Below, one piece after another: positions 43,939 through 52,913 of a stretch of 64,000 nt of DNA; within the stretch, counting starts at the first letter, position 1, and every line of letters starts with the position of its first letter. The DNA is from Clostridium lundense DSM 17049 (GTDB lineage Bacteria > Bacillota > Clostridia > Clostridiales > Clostridiaceae), in the NCBI RefSeq assembly GCF_000619945.1, contig NZ_JHVC01000001.1:62001-126000 (forward strand). The letters are read 5' to 3'. A program made the translations under genes and the position numbers. A model generated the notes under the pieces. It worked only from the letters and a program-made list of their open reading frames with translations. It had not been told where the DNA came from and ran no database searches.

Positions 43939-46035
43939 TTAAGAATATATATCTGAAAATTCAATATTTATTTTTTGAACTATGTTACTATCTATAGTTT
44001 GTTTAGTTTGATTAGAATATTTTAATGTTTGAAAAATAGGTAATTGTATAATGAATTCACTTCCAGCACCTTCCATACTGTTTAAAGTTATAGTCCCTTT
44101 ATGAAGTTCTACTAAAGATTTTACTAAAGACAACCCTATTCCACTACCTTCTTTATTTCTTGAAAAGGATTTATCAACTTGCTTAAATCTATCAAAAATA
44201 AATAGTTGTTGATCCTTTGGAATTCCTATTCCATCATCTTTTACACAAAGAATTATATTTTTATTGTTATGATAAATGTTAACGGTTATGGTACCATTTT
44301 CTCGAGTAAATTTAACGGCATTAGATAGAAGATTTAGAAGTATTCGTTCAATAACATCTGGATCAAAATCTAAATATAGTTCTTCTACATCTGTATCAAA
44401 TATTAAATTCATTCCTTTTGATTCAACATAAGAAGAAATGGATAAAGTTATATCTTCAACTACAGGAACTATATTTTTATAGGTTAAATTTAGCTTCAAA
44501 AATCCTGCATCTATTTTAGTAGAGTCAATTATATTATTAATTAATCTTAAAAGTCTGTAACAGTTCTGCTTTATTATTCCATTGTATTTTTTCGCGAAAT
44601 TTTGTCCATTATTTATTTCTATTACCTGAAGTGCACTATAAATTACGTTTATTGGAGTTCTAAGTTCATGAGATAAATTGGCAAAAAATTCTGTTTTAAG
44701 TCTTTCATTTTCCTGAGCTTCATTTAATAATTTAGCAGTTTTTTCAGCTTTTTTTCTTTCCCGAATATCATATATTACTGTTATTTCAGTGTCTTCTTCT
44801 TTTAATCCTATAGGGGTACTTTTTAATTCCACATCAATAATTTCTCCATCAAGGGTAATCAGTTTATATTCTGTAAGGTTATATTGTGAATTAATATCGT
44901 CTTTTTTGTTTTCTAACTCTGTTCTTACTATATGTAAATAATCTTCATGTGTAAAGTCAAAAGGACATTTACCTAGTAAGTCTTTTTCATTTTTTGCTTT
45001 AAGTAATTTAATTGCAGCAGTATTTACATATGTGAATTTAGAATTACGACTAACAAATATGGCATCTGGTAAAAATTCCACAAGTTTTTTATAAGTATTT
45101 TTACTTATTTCCAGTTCTTCTTTTGTTTTTTCTAGATTTATATTGTATTCATTTAACTTAGCAACAGTTTTTTCTAATTCAGAGGTTTTTTCATTAAGTT
45201 CTTTATTTTTATTGGATAAATCATTATATAAAATTTTTAAGGGGTTTTGTAACACATTTTCTACTAAAGCTTTATATAAAAAGAAGTATGATATAAGTTT
45301 TAAAATATGTGACATAACACTAAAATCGTTAAAAGTATTAGAATCTGCAATAGAAATACATCTTAGTAGGATTGTTAATATTAAATATGAACCCATATAA
45401 AATACTATTGATTTACTAAAATATTTTATATTTTTAATAAAAGTTAAAATAGCAGTGAGCATAAGTAAAAGTATTATATACTCACAACTTATGGCAAATT
45501 TAGTTAATCCTAAATTATATATAAAGCATGTTGGAAAATAGGATGTGAAAAAAATTAAATACAATAATAATGAAGAAATAAATGCATAGCAATGAAATAC
45601 TACACTATGCTTAACATCCTTGCATAAAAAAATAAAAGATACAATAAAGGAGAAACCCTCCATAAGTCTATAGCAGATATTTAATTGTGATGACAAATTT
45701 ATAGGATTTTTTAAAATATTTAAAATACCCGTATAAGCAATACCGTGAAGAAAATTAAAAAGGGATATAAAACTATATCCAATACCTAAATAAATAAAGT
45801 AGTTGTTATTAGACATTTTATGTGTATTTATGATAATAAGGACTAAACTTAAGCAAACAACTGTACTAAGGTTTTCCACAATTACATGAAAAAGTACATA
45901 ATTTGCTCCTGATATATAAATTAATAACATTAAAGCAAGTATAAAAATAATAGAATGAGCAATATTACATCTATTTAGCATACTTCTTAAATTACTTTCT
46001 TCAAATATGTTTTTGATTTTTATATTATAATACAC
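43939..46035 (-). CDS. Sensor histidine kinase with MASE3 and PAS domains
   Basis: 698 residues from a GTG at 46035, chosen because GAGGTG lies 8 bases before it; the TTG at 46053 precedes that site. The N-terminal 270 residues have about eight membrane segments with ANYVLFHVIVENLSTVVCL and FISLFNFLHGIAYTGI, the MASE3 signature. A coiled coil follows (about 275-330), then a PAS domain (about 330-450, FLPDAIFVSRNSKFTYVNTA), HisKA with FANLSHELRTPINVI, and an ATPase domain (ILLNLLSNAVKFTREN, DDGIGIP, GSGIGLSLVKSLV). No response regulator is adjacent, so it is an orphan kinase. Confidence 0.9.
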   Translation of the reverse strand: MYYNIKIKNIFEESNLRSMLNRCNIAHSIIFILALMLLIYISGANYVLFHVIVENLSTVVCLSLVLIIINTHKMSNNNYFIYLGIGYSFISLFNFLHGIAYTGILNILKNPINLSSQLNICYRLMEGFSFIVSFIFLCKDVKHSVVFHCYAFISSLLLYLIFFTSYFPTCFIYNLGLTKFAISCEYIILLLMLTAILTFIKNIKYFSKSIVFYMGSYLILTILLRCISIADSNTFNDFSVMSHILKLISYFFLYKALVENVLQNPLKILYNDLSNKNKELNEKTSELEKTVAKLNEYNINLEKTKEELEISKNTYKKLVEFLPDAIFVSRNSKFTYVNTAAIKLLKAKNEKDLLGKCPFDFTHEDYLHIVRTELENKKDDINSQYNLTEYKLITLDGEIIDVELKSTPIGLKEEDTEITVIYDIRERKKAEKTAKLLNEAQENERLKTEFFANLSHELRTPINVIYSALQVIEINNGQNFAKKYNGIIKQNCYRLLRLINNIIDSTKIDAGFLKLNLTYKNIVPVVEDITLSISSYVESKGMNLIFDTDVEELYLDFDPDVIERILLNLLSNAVKFTRENGTITVNIYHNNKNIILCVKDDGIGIPKDQQLFIFDRFKQVDKSFSRNKEGSGIGLSLVKSLVELHKGTITLNSMEGAGSEFIIQLPIFQTLKYSNQTKQTIDSNIVQKINIEFSDIYS

Positions 46036-46187
46036 TTTAAAAACACCTCGCAAATGTAGTAATGTGGTTTTGTAATATATTCTACAAAATTACAAAAAAA
46101 TCCTGCAAACCTATGGTAAAATAAAGTAATCTTTTATAGAAACATATAAAAATATAGATAAATACTATATTAATAAATTCCTACTAA

Positions 46188-46325
46188 TCATATAGGATTG
46201 CATAAAAAAGTTTTTAAAAGTATTGACATTAGCAGATACAGTGTATATAATTTATGACATGATACATAAAGCCTAGTAAACATATAGGTATAATTATTAT
46301 ATTAAAACATACTAATCCTATATGA
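46188..46325 (+). promoter_or_regulatory. Promoter and CATATAGG repeats of the amino acid ABC operon
   Basis: A consensus promoter TTGACA (46223-46228), 17 bases, TATAAT (46246-46251). Around it are TCATATAGGATT (46188-46199), CATATAGG (46281-46288) and the inverted AATCCTATATGA (46314-46325). One site lies upstream and two downstream of the start point, suitable for a looping or blocking regulator. This accounts for most of the gap before 46405. Confidence 0.6.
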
Positions 46326-46404
46326 ATAGTTAAGTAACTGTTAAATGGACATTTATATATAAAATTAAGGATATTGATTACATAAAGAATGGGAGGGATA
46401 GTAC

Positions 46405-47070
46405 ATGAATATGGATTGGCAGTTTATAATAAAAAGCCTACCATTGTATGAAAAGGCAACATGGCTGACATTAAAACTTGCTTTCATAAGTATATTACTT
46501 TCACTATTAATTGGGCTATTATGTAGTGTAGTGATGTATTTTAAGATAAAAATCATTAAAACTATTACACAAGGGTATATAGAACTTTCACGTAACACAC
46601 CTTTATTAATACAACTATATTTTTTATATTATGGTTTTACTAAATTAGGTATAAAAATGAGTGAAAGCACTTGTGCTATAATTGGATTATCTTTTTTAGG
46701 TGGTAGTTATATGGCTGAAGCATTTAGGAGTGGAATAGAAGCTGTAAACAAATCACAAATAGAATCTGGTCTTAGCATTGGGCTTTCAAAAGTTCAACTC
46801 GCCAGATATGTAATAATACCACAAGCTTTTTCAGTAAGTTTACCATCCTTAGGAGCAAATTGTATATTCTTGCTAAAGGAGACTTCTATAGTTGGAGCTA
46901 TAGCATTAATAGATCTTATGAATGTAGCAAAAGATTTAATAGGTATGTATTATAAAACATTTGAATCATTGTCTATGTTAGTAGTTGCTTACCTAATTAT
47001 ACTTTTGCCGATATCAATATTTTTGTCCTGGTTAGAGAGGAGGGTACGATATGCAGAGTTTGGGAATTAA
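46405..47070 (+). CDS. Polar amino acid ABC transporter permease 1
   Basis: 221 residues, about five membrane segments. It contains YIELSRNTPLLIQLYFLYYG and the EAA loop, here EAVNKSQIESGLSIGLSKVQ (about 112-131), both typical of the HisM/GlnP family. RBS GGGAGGG. The stop overlaps the start of the second permease by 20 bases, so the two are translationally coupled and likely form a heterodimeric channel, with the ATPase at 47731 and binding protein at 48517. Confidence 0.92.
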   Translation: MNMDWQFIIKSLPLYEKATWLTLKLAFISILLSLLIGLLCSVVMYFKIKIIKTITQGYIELSRNTPLLIQLYFLYYGFTKLGIKMSESTCAIIGLSFLGGSYMAEAFRSGIEAVNKSQIESGLSIGLSKVQLARYVIIPQAFSVSLPSLGANCIFLLKETSIVGAIALIDLMNVAKDLIGMYYKTFESLSMLVVAYLIILLPISIFLSWLERRVRYAEFGN

Positions 47071-47728
47071 TGTACTCTTTGAAGGAACAAATATGCAAAG
47101 ATTATTTAAAGGTTTAATGGTAACATCAGAGATTGCATTTGTTTCTATTGCTATAGGATCTTTACTAGGAGTAATAGTAGGTCTTTTAAGAACATTGAAA
47201 TCAAAATTTATAGGACTTATTTTTCGTTTATATTTAGAAGCTTTTAGAATAATACCAATTTTAGTATGGCTTTACATTGTATATTTTGGAGTTACACCTT
47301 TGTTAAATAGAGAAATTAGTGGGGAACTGGTTTCTATTATAGTATTTAGTCTTTGGGGAGCTGCAGAGATTGGTGATATTGTAAGAGGTGCTCTGGAATC
47401 ATTGCCAAAGCATCAAATAGAATCTGGAAAGGCAATTGGGCTTAGTTTTTGGCAGCTATATATATATATTCTTATACCACAAGCTATAAGGAGAATGTTA
47501 CCTGGTGCCATTAATTTAGCCACAAGAATGGTAAAAACAACTTCTCTTGTAGTTTTAATAGGAGTTATAGATGTGATAAAAGTGGGACAGCAGATTATAG
47601 AACTTTCACTTTTTAAAGTGTCAACTGCACCATTTTGGGTATATGGTTTTATATTTATACTATATTTTATAGTATGCTATCCACTATCAATGATTTCTAA
47701 AAGATTAGAGACTAAATGGAATAGTTAG
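47051..47728 (+). CDS. Polar amino acid ABC transporter permease 2
   Basis: 225 residues, HisM/GlnP family with FRLYLEAFRIIPILVWLYIV and the EAA-type loop GALESLPKHQIESGKAIGLS (about 112-131). GGAGGG lies just before the ATG inside the first permease gene. It completes the membrane part of the importer. Its stop lies 2 bases before the presumed GTG start of the ATPase gene. Confidence 0.92.
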   Translation: MQSLGINVLFEGTNMQRLFKGLMVTSEIAFVSIAIGSLLGVIVGLLRTLKSKFIGLIFRLYLEAFRIIPILVWLYIVYFGVTPLLNREISGELVSIIVFSLWGAAEIGDIVRGALESLPKHQIESGKAIGLSFWQLYIYILIPQAIRRMLPGAINLATRMVKTTSLVVLIGVIDVIKVGQQIIELSLFKVSTAPFWVYGFIFILYFIVCYPLSMISKRLETKWNS

Positions 47729-47730
47729 GA

Positions 47731-48489
47731 GTGATTATTATAAATAAGGAAAACAAATCTACAGTACTTGAAATAAATGATTTATATAAAGAATATGAAG
47801 GAAAACAAGTATTACACAACATTAATTTAAGTATAAACAAAGGAGAAGTTGTTGTTATATTAGGACCATCTGGCTGTGGGAAAAGCACTTTATTAAGATG
47901 CATTAATGGACTTGAGAAAATTCAAGGGGGAGATATAAAATATCGCAATAAAAGTCTTATGGGAAATAGTGTGAATTGGCAAGAAATACGTCAACATATA
48001 GGTATGGTATTTCAGAACTATGAACTTTTTCCTCATATGACGGTTATTGAAAATATATTATTAGGGCCTATAAAAGTACAAAAAAGGGATAGAGAGGAAG
48101 TGCTAAAGCAGGCTGAACAGTTATTAGATAGAGTTGGATTGCTTAACCGTAAAGATGATTACCCTAGGCAGCTTTCAGGAGGACAGAAACAGAGAATAGC
48201 TATTGTAAGAGCCTTATGTATGAACCCAGAGATAATTTTATTTGATGAAGTTACAGCATCACTTGATCCTGAAATGGTAAGAGAGGTTTTAGATGTTATG
48301 TTAGGGCTTGCAAAACAAGGTATGACAATGGTAATAGTAACTCATGAAATGGCTTTTGCAAAAGCTGTTGGAGATAAAATAGTTTTTATGGATGGAGGAA
48401 GCATACAGGAGATATCCAAACCAGACGAGTTTTTTACAAAACCAAAAACAGAACGTGCTCAGCACTTTCTAGATATATTTCAATATTGA
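47731..48489 (+). CDS. Polar amino acid ABC transporter ATPase
   Basis: Up to 252 residues with Walker A GPSGCGKST, Q-loop FQNYELFPHMTV, signature LSGGQKQR, Walker B IILFDEVTASLDP and H-loop VTHEM: the GlnQ/HisP family. The start is odd. TTAGGAG abuts the GTG at 47731 with no spacing, and the next in-frame ATG lies beyond Walker A. A codon at normal distance would be ATT (47737) or ATA (47740), so the original ATG may have mutated to ATA, or a non-standard start may be used. Confidence 0.88.
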   Translation: MIIINKENKSTVLEINDLYKEYEGKQVLHNINLSINKGEVVVILGPSGCGKSTLLRCINGLEKIQGGDIKYRNKSLMGNSVNWQEIRQHIGMVFQNYELFPHMTVIENILLGPIKVQKRDREEVLKQAEQLLDRVGLLNRKDDYPRQLSGGQKQRIAIVRALCMNPEIILFDEVTASLDPEMVREVLDVMLGLAKQGMTMVIVTHEMAFAKAVGDKIVFMDGGSIQEISKPDEFFTKPKTERAQHFLDIFQY

Positions 48490-48516
48490 GTTTTTAATAA
48501 GAAAGGGTGGTAAATA

Positions 48517-49389
48517 ATGAAGAGTGTAAAAAAGATATTGGCTACTTTAGTAGTTGGAAGTTTATTATTAGTGGGGTTAGTAGGATGTGGCAATTCAGGA
48601 GAAAGTAAAAATAATGTATCTAAATCTACTACAGGTAATTCCATTGAAGAAATTAAAAAAAGAGGAGTTATTAAAATAGGTGTATTTGCGGACAAGCCTC
48701 CTTTTGGGTATGTAGATTCAAATGGTAAGAATCAGGGGTATGATGTTTATATTGCTAAAAGATTTGCAAAGGATCTTTTGGGAGATGAATCAAAGGTTCA
48801 ATTTGTATTAGTTGATGCCGCAAGTAGAGTGGCATATTTAGAATCAAAAAAGGTTGATATAATAATGGCAAACTTTACAGTTACAGATGAAAGAAAAGAA
48901 AAGGTAGACTTTGCAAATCCTTATATGAAGCTTTCTTTAGGAATAGTATCACCAAAAAATGAAAAAATTACATCCATAGATCAATTAAAAGGTAAAAAAG
49001 TTATTGTTGCAAAAGGAACAACAGCAGAAACTTATTTTACAAAAAATTATCCTGATATAGAATTATTAAAGTTTGATCAATATACAGAAATATTTGGGGC
49101 ATTAAAAGATAAACGTGGTGCAGCTATAGCTAATGATAATACAGAGTTAATTGCATGGGCAAAATCAAATCCTGAATTTGTTGTGGGTATGCCTACAGTT
49201 GGAGGACAAGATACAATAGCACCAGCTGTAGCAAAGGGTAATAAAGAGTTACTTAACTGGATTAATAGTGAAATTGAAACTCTTGGAAAAGAAAATTTTA
49301 TGCATAAAGCATATGAAGAAACATTAAAAAATGTGTATGGAGAAAACTTTGAAAATGATCTTGTAGTTGAAGGAGGAAAATTGAAATAA
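48517..49389 (+). CDS. Amino acid-binding lipoprotein, possibly cysteine-specific
   Basis: 290 residues. The signal peptide has lipobox VGLVGCGN (Cys about 24). The bacterial extracellular solute-binding protein family 3 domain begins IKKRGVIKIGVFADKPPFGY and continues with GYDVYIAKRFAKDLLG and VDIIMANFTVTDERKEKVDF. This last segment and the following SPYMK-like region resemble CjaA-type cysteine-binding proteins, so cysteine or cystine is my first guess, with glutamate or other polar amino acids as alternatives. Last gene of the importer operon, followed by a terminator. Confidence 0.88.
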   Translation: MKSVKKILATLVVGSLLLVGLVGCGNSGESKNNVSKSTTGNSIEEIKKRGVIKIGVFADKPPFGYVDSNGKNQGYDVYIAKRFAKDLLGDESKVQFVLVDAASRVAYLESKKVDIIMANFTVTDERKEKVDFANPYMKLSLGIVSPKNEKITSIDQLKGKKVIVAKGTTAETYFTKNYPDIELLKFDQYTEIFGALKDKRGAAIANDNTELIAWAKSNPEFVVGMPTVGGQDTIAPAVAKGNKELLNWINSEIETLGKENFMHKAYEETLKNVYGENFENDLVVEGGKLK

Positions 49390-49399
49390 TTTTTAAATT

Positions 49400-49431
49400 A
49401 AGTCTTGCTAGCAAAATAGCAGGGCTTTTTT
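49400..49431 (+). terminator. Intrinsic terminator of the amino acid importer operon
   Basis: AAGTCTTGCTA (49400-49410) pairs with TAGCAGGGCTT (49417-49427) using G-U pairs, then T6. Confidence 0.85.
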
Positions 49432-49563
49432 ACTATGAAGTTATAGAGATATTAATAATTTGTTTACAACATCGTCACCTTATGAACAACTAAAAAGGGT
49501 AACATAGGTGTATCTTTGGTAGCCATGACATATATTAAATGCATAAAAAGAGGAGATAAGCAT

Positions 49564-50304
49564 ATGGAGGAATTTTTAAATATTGGATTTGCAAGAATTA
49601 GCACTTATATAGTTGTAATACTTTTACTTATATATTTTTTAAGAGTGATAAACCAAAAAGTTTTTTCAAACAAAAATGAAATGTTAAAGCTTACTAATTG
49701 GGTGTTGAGGGGTTACCATAAAACATTAGGAATAACTTTGATATTTACAGGACTTATTCATGGCGTTTTTTCATCAGAATCTGTACGAACTATTAATTTA
49801 GGAACTATAAGTTGGGCACTAAGTATAATTCTTGGTCTGAATTTTATGTTTAGAAAATATTTTAAGAAAAAGAGTTGGATATATTATCACAGAATTTTAA
49901 CAGTTTTATTTGTAGCTGTACTAGCAGTTCATATTTTAACTGTAAAAATACAAGGAGAAAATAAAAATATAGTAAGAGAAAATAATTCGGGAGCATATAC
50001 ATCTGATTATAATAACACTCAGAGTACAGGTAAATATAAAGATGGGGTTTATGAAGGAGATGGGAATGGATATAGACCTGGCATAAAAGTAAATGTGACA
50101 ATTAAGGACAATAAAATTACAGATATAAGCATAATTAGTAATAATGAAACTCCTAGATTTTTTAATAGGGTAGAATCAATATTACCAGAAGAAATTATAC
50201 AAAATCAATCAACAAATATAGATGGGGTTTCAGGGGCTACAAGAAGCTCAAATGGTATTAAAGAAGCAGTTAATGATGCACTTTTAAAGGCTTGTATAAA
50301 ATAG
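49564..50304 (+). CDS. Ferric-reductase-like membrane protein with FMN-binding domain
   Basis: 246 residues; ATG at 49564 follows AGAGGAG. The N-terminal 135 residues have four or five membrane segments with conserved His in GYHKTLG, LIHGVF, YYHRIL and AVHIL, suitable for heme ligation as in ferric-reductase/DUF4405-type cytochromes. A linker leads to an FMN-binding domain (about 160-245): YKDGVYEGDGNGYRPGIKV and DGVSGATRSS, where the Thr of SGAT is the expected covalent flavin attachment site. It could transfer electrons to an extracellular flavin. Single gene. Confidence 0.85.
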   Translation: MEEFLNIGFARISTYIVVILLLIYFLRVINQKVFSNKNEMLKLTNWVLRGYHKTLGITLIFTGLIHGVFSSESVRTINLGTISWALSIILGLNFMFRKYFKKKSWIYYHRILTVLFVAVLAVHILTVKIQGENKNIVRENNSGAYTSDYNNTQSTGKYKDGVYEGDGNGYRPGIKVNVTIKDNKITDISIISNNETPRFFNRVESILPEEIIQNQSTNIDGVSGATRSSNGIKEAVNDALLKACIK

Positions 50305-50312
50305 GATAATTA

Positions 50313-50435
50313 AAAGCTTCAGATGGATGAAATAAACGTCCAACTGAAGCTTTTAAGTGCTTATTAACAAATACATTAGCATATAGTTTACACTTGTAAT
50401 TTAGAAATTGTGGTAAGTGGTAAACATCGGATAAA
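50313..50435 (+). repeat. Second repeat family, copy c, upstream of the exporter adaptor
   Basis: Hairpin AGCTTCAGATGGA/CAACTGAAGCT at 50315-50351, then a divergent middle and the conserved end CATCGGATAAA (50425-50435). The TTATCCAGGG element is not recognisable here, so the copy is decayed or deleted. The bases to 50559 include CCTGTAACTGTCCTGTCACGG and the ribosome binding site of the adaptor gene. Confidence 0.6.
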
Positions 50436-50559
50436 ATGGATTAATAGTTTGTTCATAATCCTGTAACTGTCCTGTCACGGAAAATATGTAATATATGATT
50501 AATCTTAAAAGAAATAAGAAAAAACAGTTTTATTCATAATATTAATTGGAGGTAAAAAT

Positions 50560-51861
50560 ATGAAAAGTAAGCTAATCAAAGGAATAATTATATGTTTAGT
50601 GGTTGTTGGCATTGGAGTGGGCGGATACTATGGATATAGAAAATATGCAAGCAGCAAAGTTACTGCATCAGCTGTTTCATATATGAAAGTTAGCGCAAAG
50701 AATATGGATATGAAAGTAAATGTTCAAGGAACAGGAAGTGCTTTTGCAACAGTGTCTAAAGACATAATCACAAATAATAATGGAACTATAAAAGATTTAA
50801 ATGTAAATGTAGGAGATAAAGTTAAAAAAGGGGATAAACTGTTTTTTGTAGATAGTGATCAGCTTACACAAAATCTTAGTAAGGCAGAAAGCAACTTAGA
50901 AAAACAAAAACTTCAATTATCTAAAGCTAAAACTAGTGACGATATTGCAATGCAAAACTTAGCCATAGATGATGCTCAAAATGAAGTGAATTATGCAATG
51001 GATGCAATAAATAAAATGACAGTAACTTCTCCTATAGATGGAGTTGTAGTAGCTAAAAATAATGTTAATGGTGATACCGCTCAATCTGGCAAAGCTATCT
51101 TAACAGTAGCAGATACTACCTCAATGAAAATAAAGGTAGCAGTAGATGAGCTTGATATTGATAAGGTAAAGCTAGGACAAAAAGCTGAAATTAAGTTTGA
51201 TGCTATAAAAGATAAGGTATTTGAAGGAACAGTAGAGTATATTTCACAGGTAGGTAATAGCAGTAACAATGTAACTACCTATGATGTAACTGTAGGCATA
51301 AAAGATCCTACTAATATAAAAATTGGTATGAATGCAAATGTAAATATTTTAGTTCAAAGTAAAGCAAATGCATTGGTAATACCTGCAGAAGCGTTAATCG
51401 AAAAAAACGGAAATAAATATGTAATGGTAGCAAGTGGAAGCAATGGCACTGATAATTCTAAAGCTAGTGACAGTAATTCAAGCAATGTAGGATTCCAAAA
51501 TTCACAGTCTAATGGAGAAGCAGGAACAAATAGAAGACAATCTGGATCAGGGGCACAGGGAGCGTACGGACAAGCATCAGGAAGCGGTAGAAACTCCTCT
51601 AGATTTATGACATCAGGTGGTGGCAAACTAGTGCAAATTAAAACTGGATTAGAAAATGAAAATTATATCGAAGTATTAGAAGGAGTTACAGAAGGAGAAC
51701 AGCTTTTAGTTCAGCTGCCACAAGCTAGTTCAACAAATACTATGAATAATAGAAGTAACTTTGGTGGAGGCCTTGGAGGAAGCTTCGGCGGAGGATTGAA
51801 TGGAGCTGGAGCAGGAATGGGATCAGGCAGAACTCAAAGATCCAATAATAGCGAAAAATAA
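50560..51861 (+). CDS. MacA/YknX-like periplasmic-type adaptor protein
   Basis: 433 residues: an N-terminal membrane anchor (about 5-26), a barrel-sandwich/lipoyl hairpin with GTIKDLNVNVGDKVKKGDKL and a short coiled coil (about 105-150), VTSPIDGVVVAKNNVNGDTA (about 155-175), and a beta-barrel with DELDIDKVKLGQKAEIKF. The C-terminal third contains two low-complexity stretches rich in Ser, Asn and Gly (about 285-345 and 400-433, for example GGLGGSFGGGLNGAGAGMG). It would link the MacB-like transporter to the cell surface. Encoded directly before the ATPase and permease. Confidence 0.9.
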   Translation: MKSKLIKGIIICLVVVGIGVGGYYGYRKYASSKVTASAVSYMKVSAKNMDMKVNVQGTGSAFATVSKDIITNNNGTIKDLNVNVGDKVKKGDKLFFVDSDQLTQNLSKAESNLEKQKLQLSKAKTSDDIAMQNLAIDDAQNEVNYAMDAINKMTVTSPIDGVVVAKNNVNGDTAQSGKAILTVADTTSMKIKVAVDELDIDKVKLGQKAEIKFDAIKDKVFEGTVEYISQVGNSSNNVTTYDVTVGIKDPTNIKIGMNANVNILVQSKANALVIPAEALIEKNGNKYVMVASGSNGTDNSKASDSNSSNVGFQNSQSNGEAGTNRRQSGSGAQGAYGQASGSGRNSSRFMTSGGGKLVQIKTGLENENYIEVLEGVTEGEQLLVQLPQASSTNTMNNRSNFGGGLGGSFGGGLNGAGAGMGSGRTQRSNNSEK

Positions 51862-51883
51862 AGGACTGTGGTTTTTTATCAAG

Positions 51884-52114
51884 TGATTCTTAGACTCAGG
51901 TGGAGTTTGCTTATGAGGAATACCTCTCTCCATCTGAGTTTTAGAAGAACTTATCCAGGGGCGTATCAGCCGTTATGCATAGCATAAGAATGAAGCTCAA
52001 GAGTTCTAATATCTCCTACCTAAAGAAAAGCAGAAAACCAAAATCTTTGATTTTGTGTGAATGGCTTTCGCTTAAGTGTGATGGGAGTGTTATGGATGGT
52101 AGCCATCGGACAAA
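51884..52114 (+). repeat. Second repeat family, copy d (long), between adaptor and ATPase genes
   Basis: Starts GTGATTCTTAGACTCAGG, with hairpin ACTCAGGTGGAG/CTCCATCTGAGT, then TTATCCAGGGGCGTATCAGCC (51951) and, after a 120-base variable insert, GGTAGCCATCGGACAAAGG (ends 52114). The insert contains its own hairpin (CAAAATCTTTGATTTTG). This is the longest member and explains nearly all of the 335-base gap. Confidence 0.75.
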
Positions 52115-52196
52115 GGGTTAGAATGAAAAGTAAATAACAATAACCTGACATAACTTTTTATTCACAACTTTTAAAAATTACATGGAGGAAAATTAT

Positions 52197-52913
52197 ATGG
52201 AGCGTTGTTTAGATAGAAAAGAAGTAATTAGTATGAAAAATATAAGCAAAATTTATAAAATGGGAAATAGTGATTACAAAGCTTTGGAAGATGTAAATTT
52301 AACTATTAAAAGTGGAGAATATGTGGCTATTGTTGGACCCTCAGGGGCAGGTAAGTCTACTCTTATGAATATTATTGGATGCCTTGATACTGCTACTAAT
52401 GGAGAATATATATTAGATGGAGTTAACACAAAGTGTAGTGATGCTAAGTTGGCAGAAATAAGAAACAGTAAGATAGGATTTATATTTCAAAATTATAATC
52501 TTCTTCCAAAGTTAAATATATTAGAAAATGTTGAATTACCACTATGTTATTTGGGACTTCCTAATGATAAAATTAGAGAAAAGGCTTTAGAGTCTCTTAA
52601 AAAAGTAGGACTAGATACTCATATAAAACATAAACCTACTGAATTATCAGGAGGACAAAAGCAGAGAGTAGCTATAGCTAGGGCTTTGGCTACAGAACCA
52701 CAAATGATTTTAGCTGATGAACCAACTGGTGCATTGGACAGTAAAACAGGAAGAGAAGTTTTGAATATGCTAAAGGATTTAAACAAAGAAGGAAATACAA
52801 TAGTTATGATTACTCATGATAAGGATATAGCAGCTGAAGCGGATCGTATCATTACTATAAAGGATGGAAGAATTCTATCGGACAGCTCTATGGATAAAGG
52901 GGTGATGGTATGA
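52197..52913 (+). CDS. MacB/YknY-like ABC exporter ATPase
   Basis: 238 residues: Walker A GPSGAGKST, Q-loop FQNYNLLPKLNI, signature ELSGGQKQR, Walker B MILADEPTGALD, H-loop MITHD. The ATG at 52197 follows GGAGG (52184-52188); the ATG at 52182 lies ahead of that site. It ends with a 4-base overlap with the permease start, giving translational coupling. It energises the exporter formed with the adaptor and permease. Confidence 0.93.
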   Translation: MERCLDRKEVISMKNISKIYKMGNSDYKALEDVNLTIKSGEYVAIVGPSGAGKSTLMNIIGCLDTATNGEYILDGVNTKCSDAKLAEIRNSKIGFIFQNYNLLPKLNILENVELPLCYLGLPNDKIREKALESLKKVGLDTHIKHKPTELSGGQKQRVAIARALATEPQMILADEPTGALDSKTGREVLNMLKDLNKEGNTIVMITHDKDIAAEADRIITIKDGRILSDSSMDKGVMV

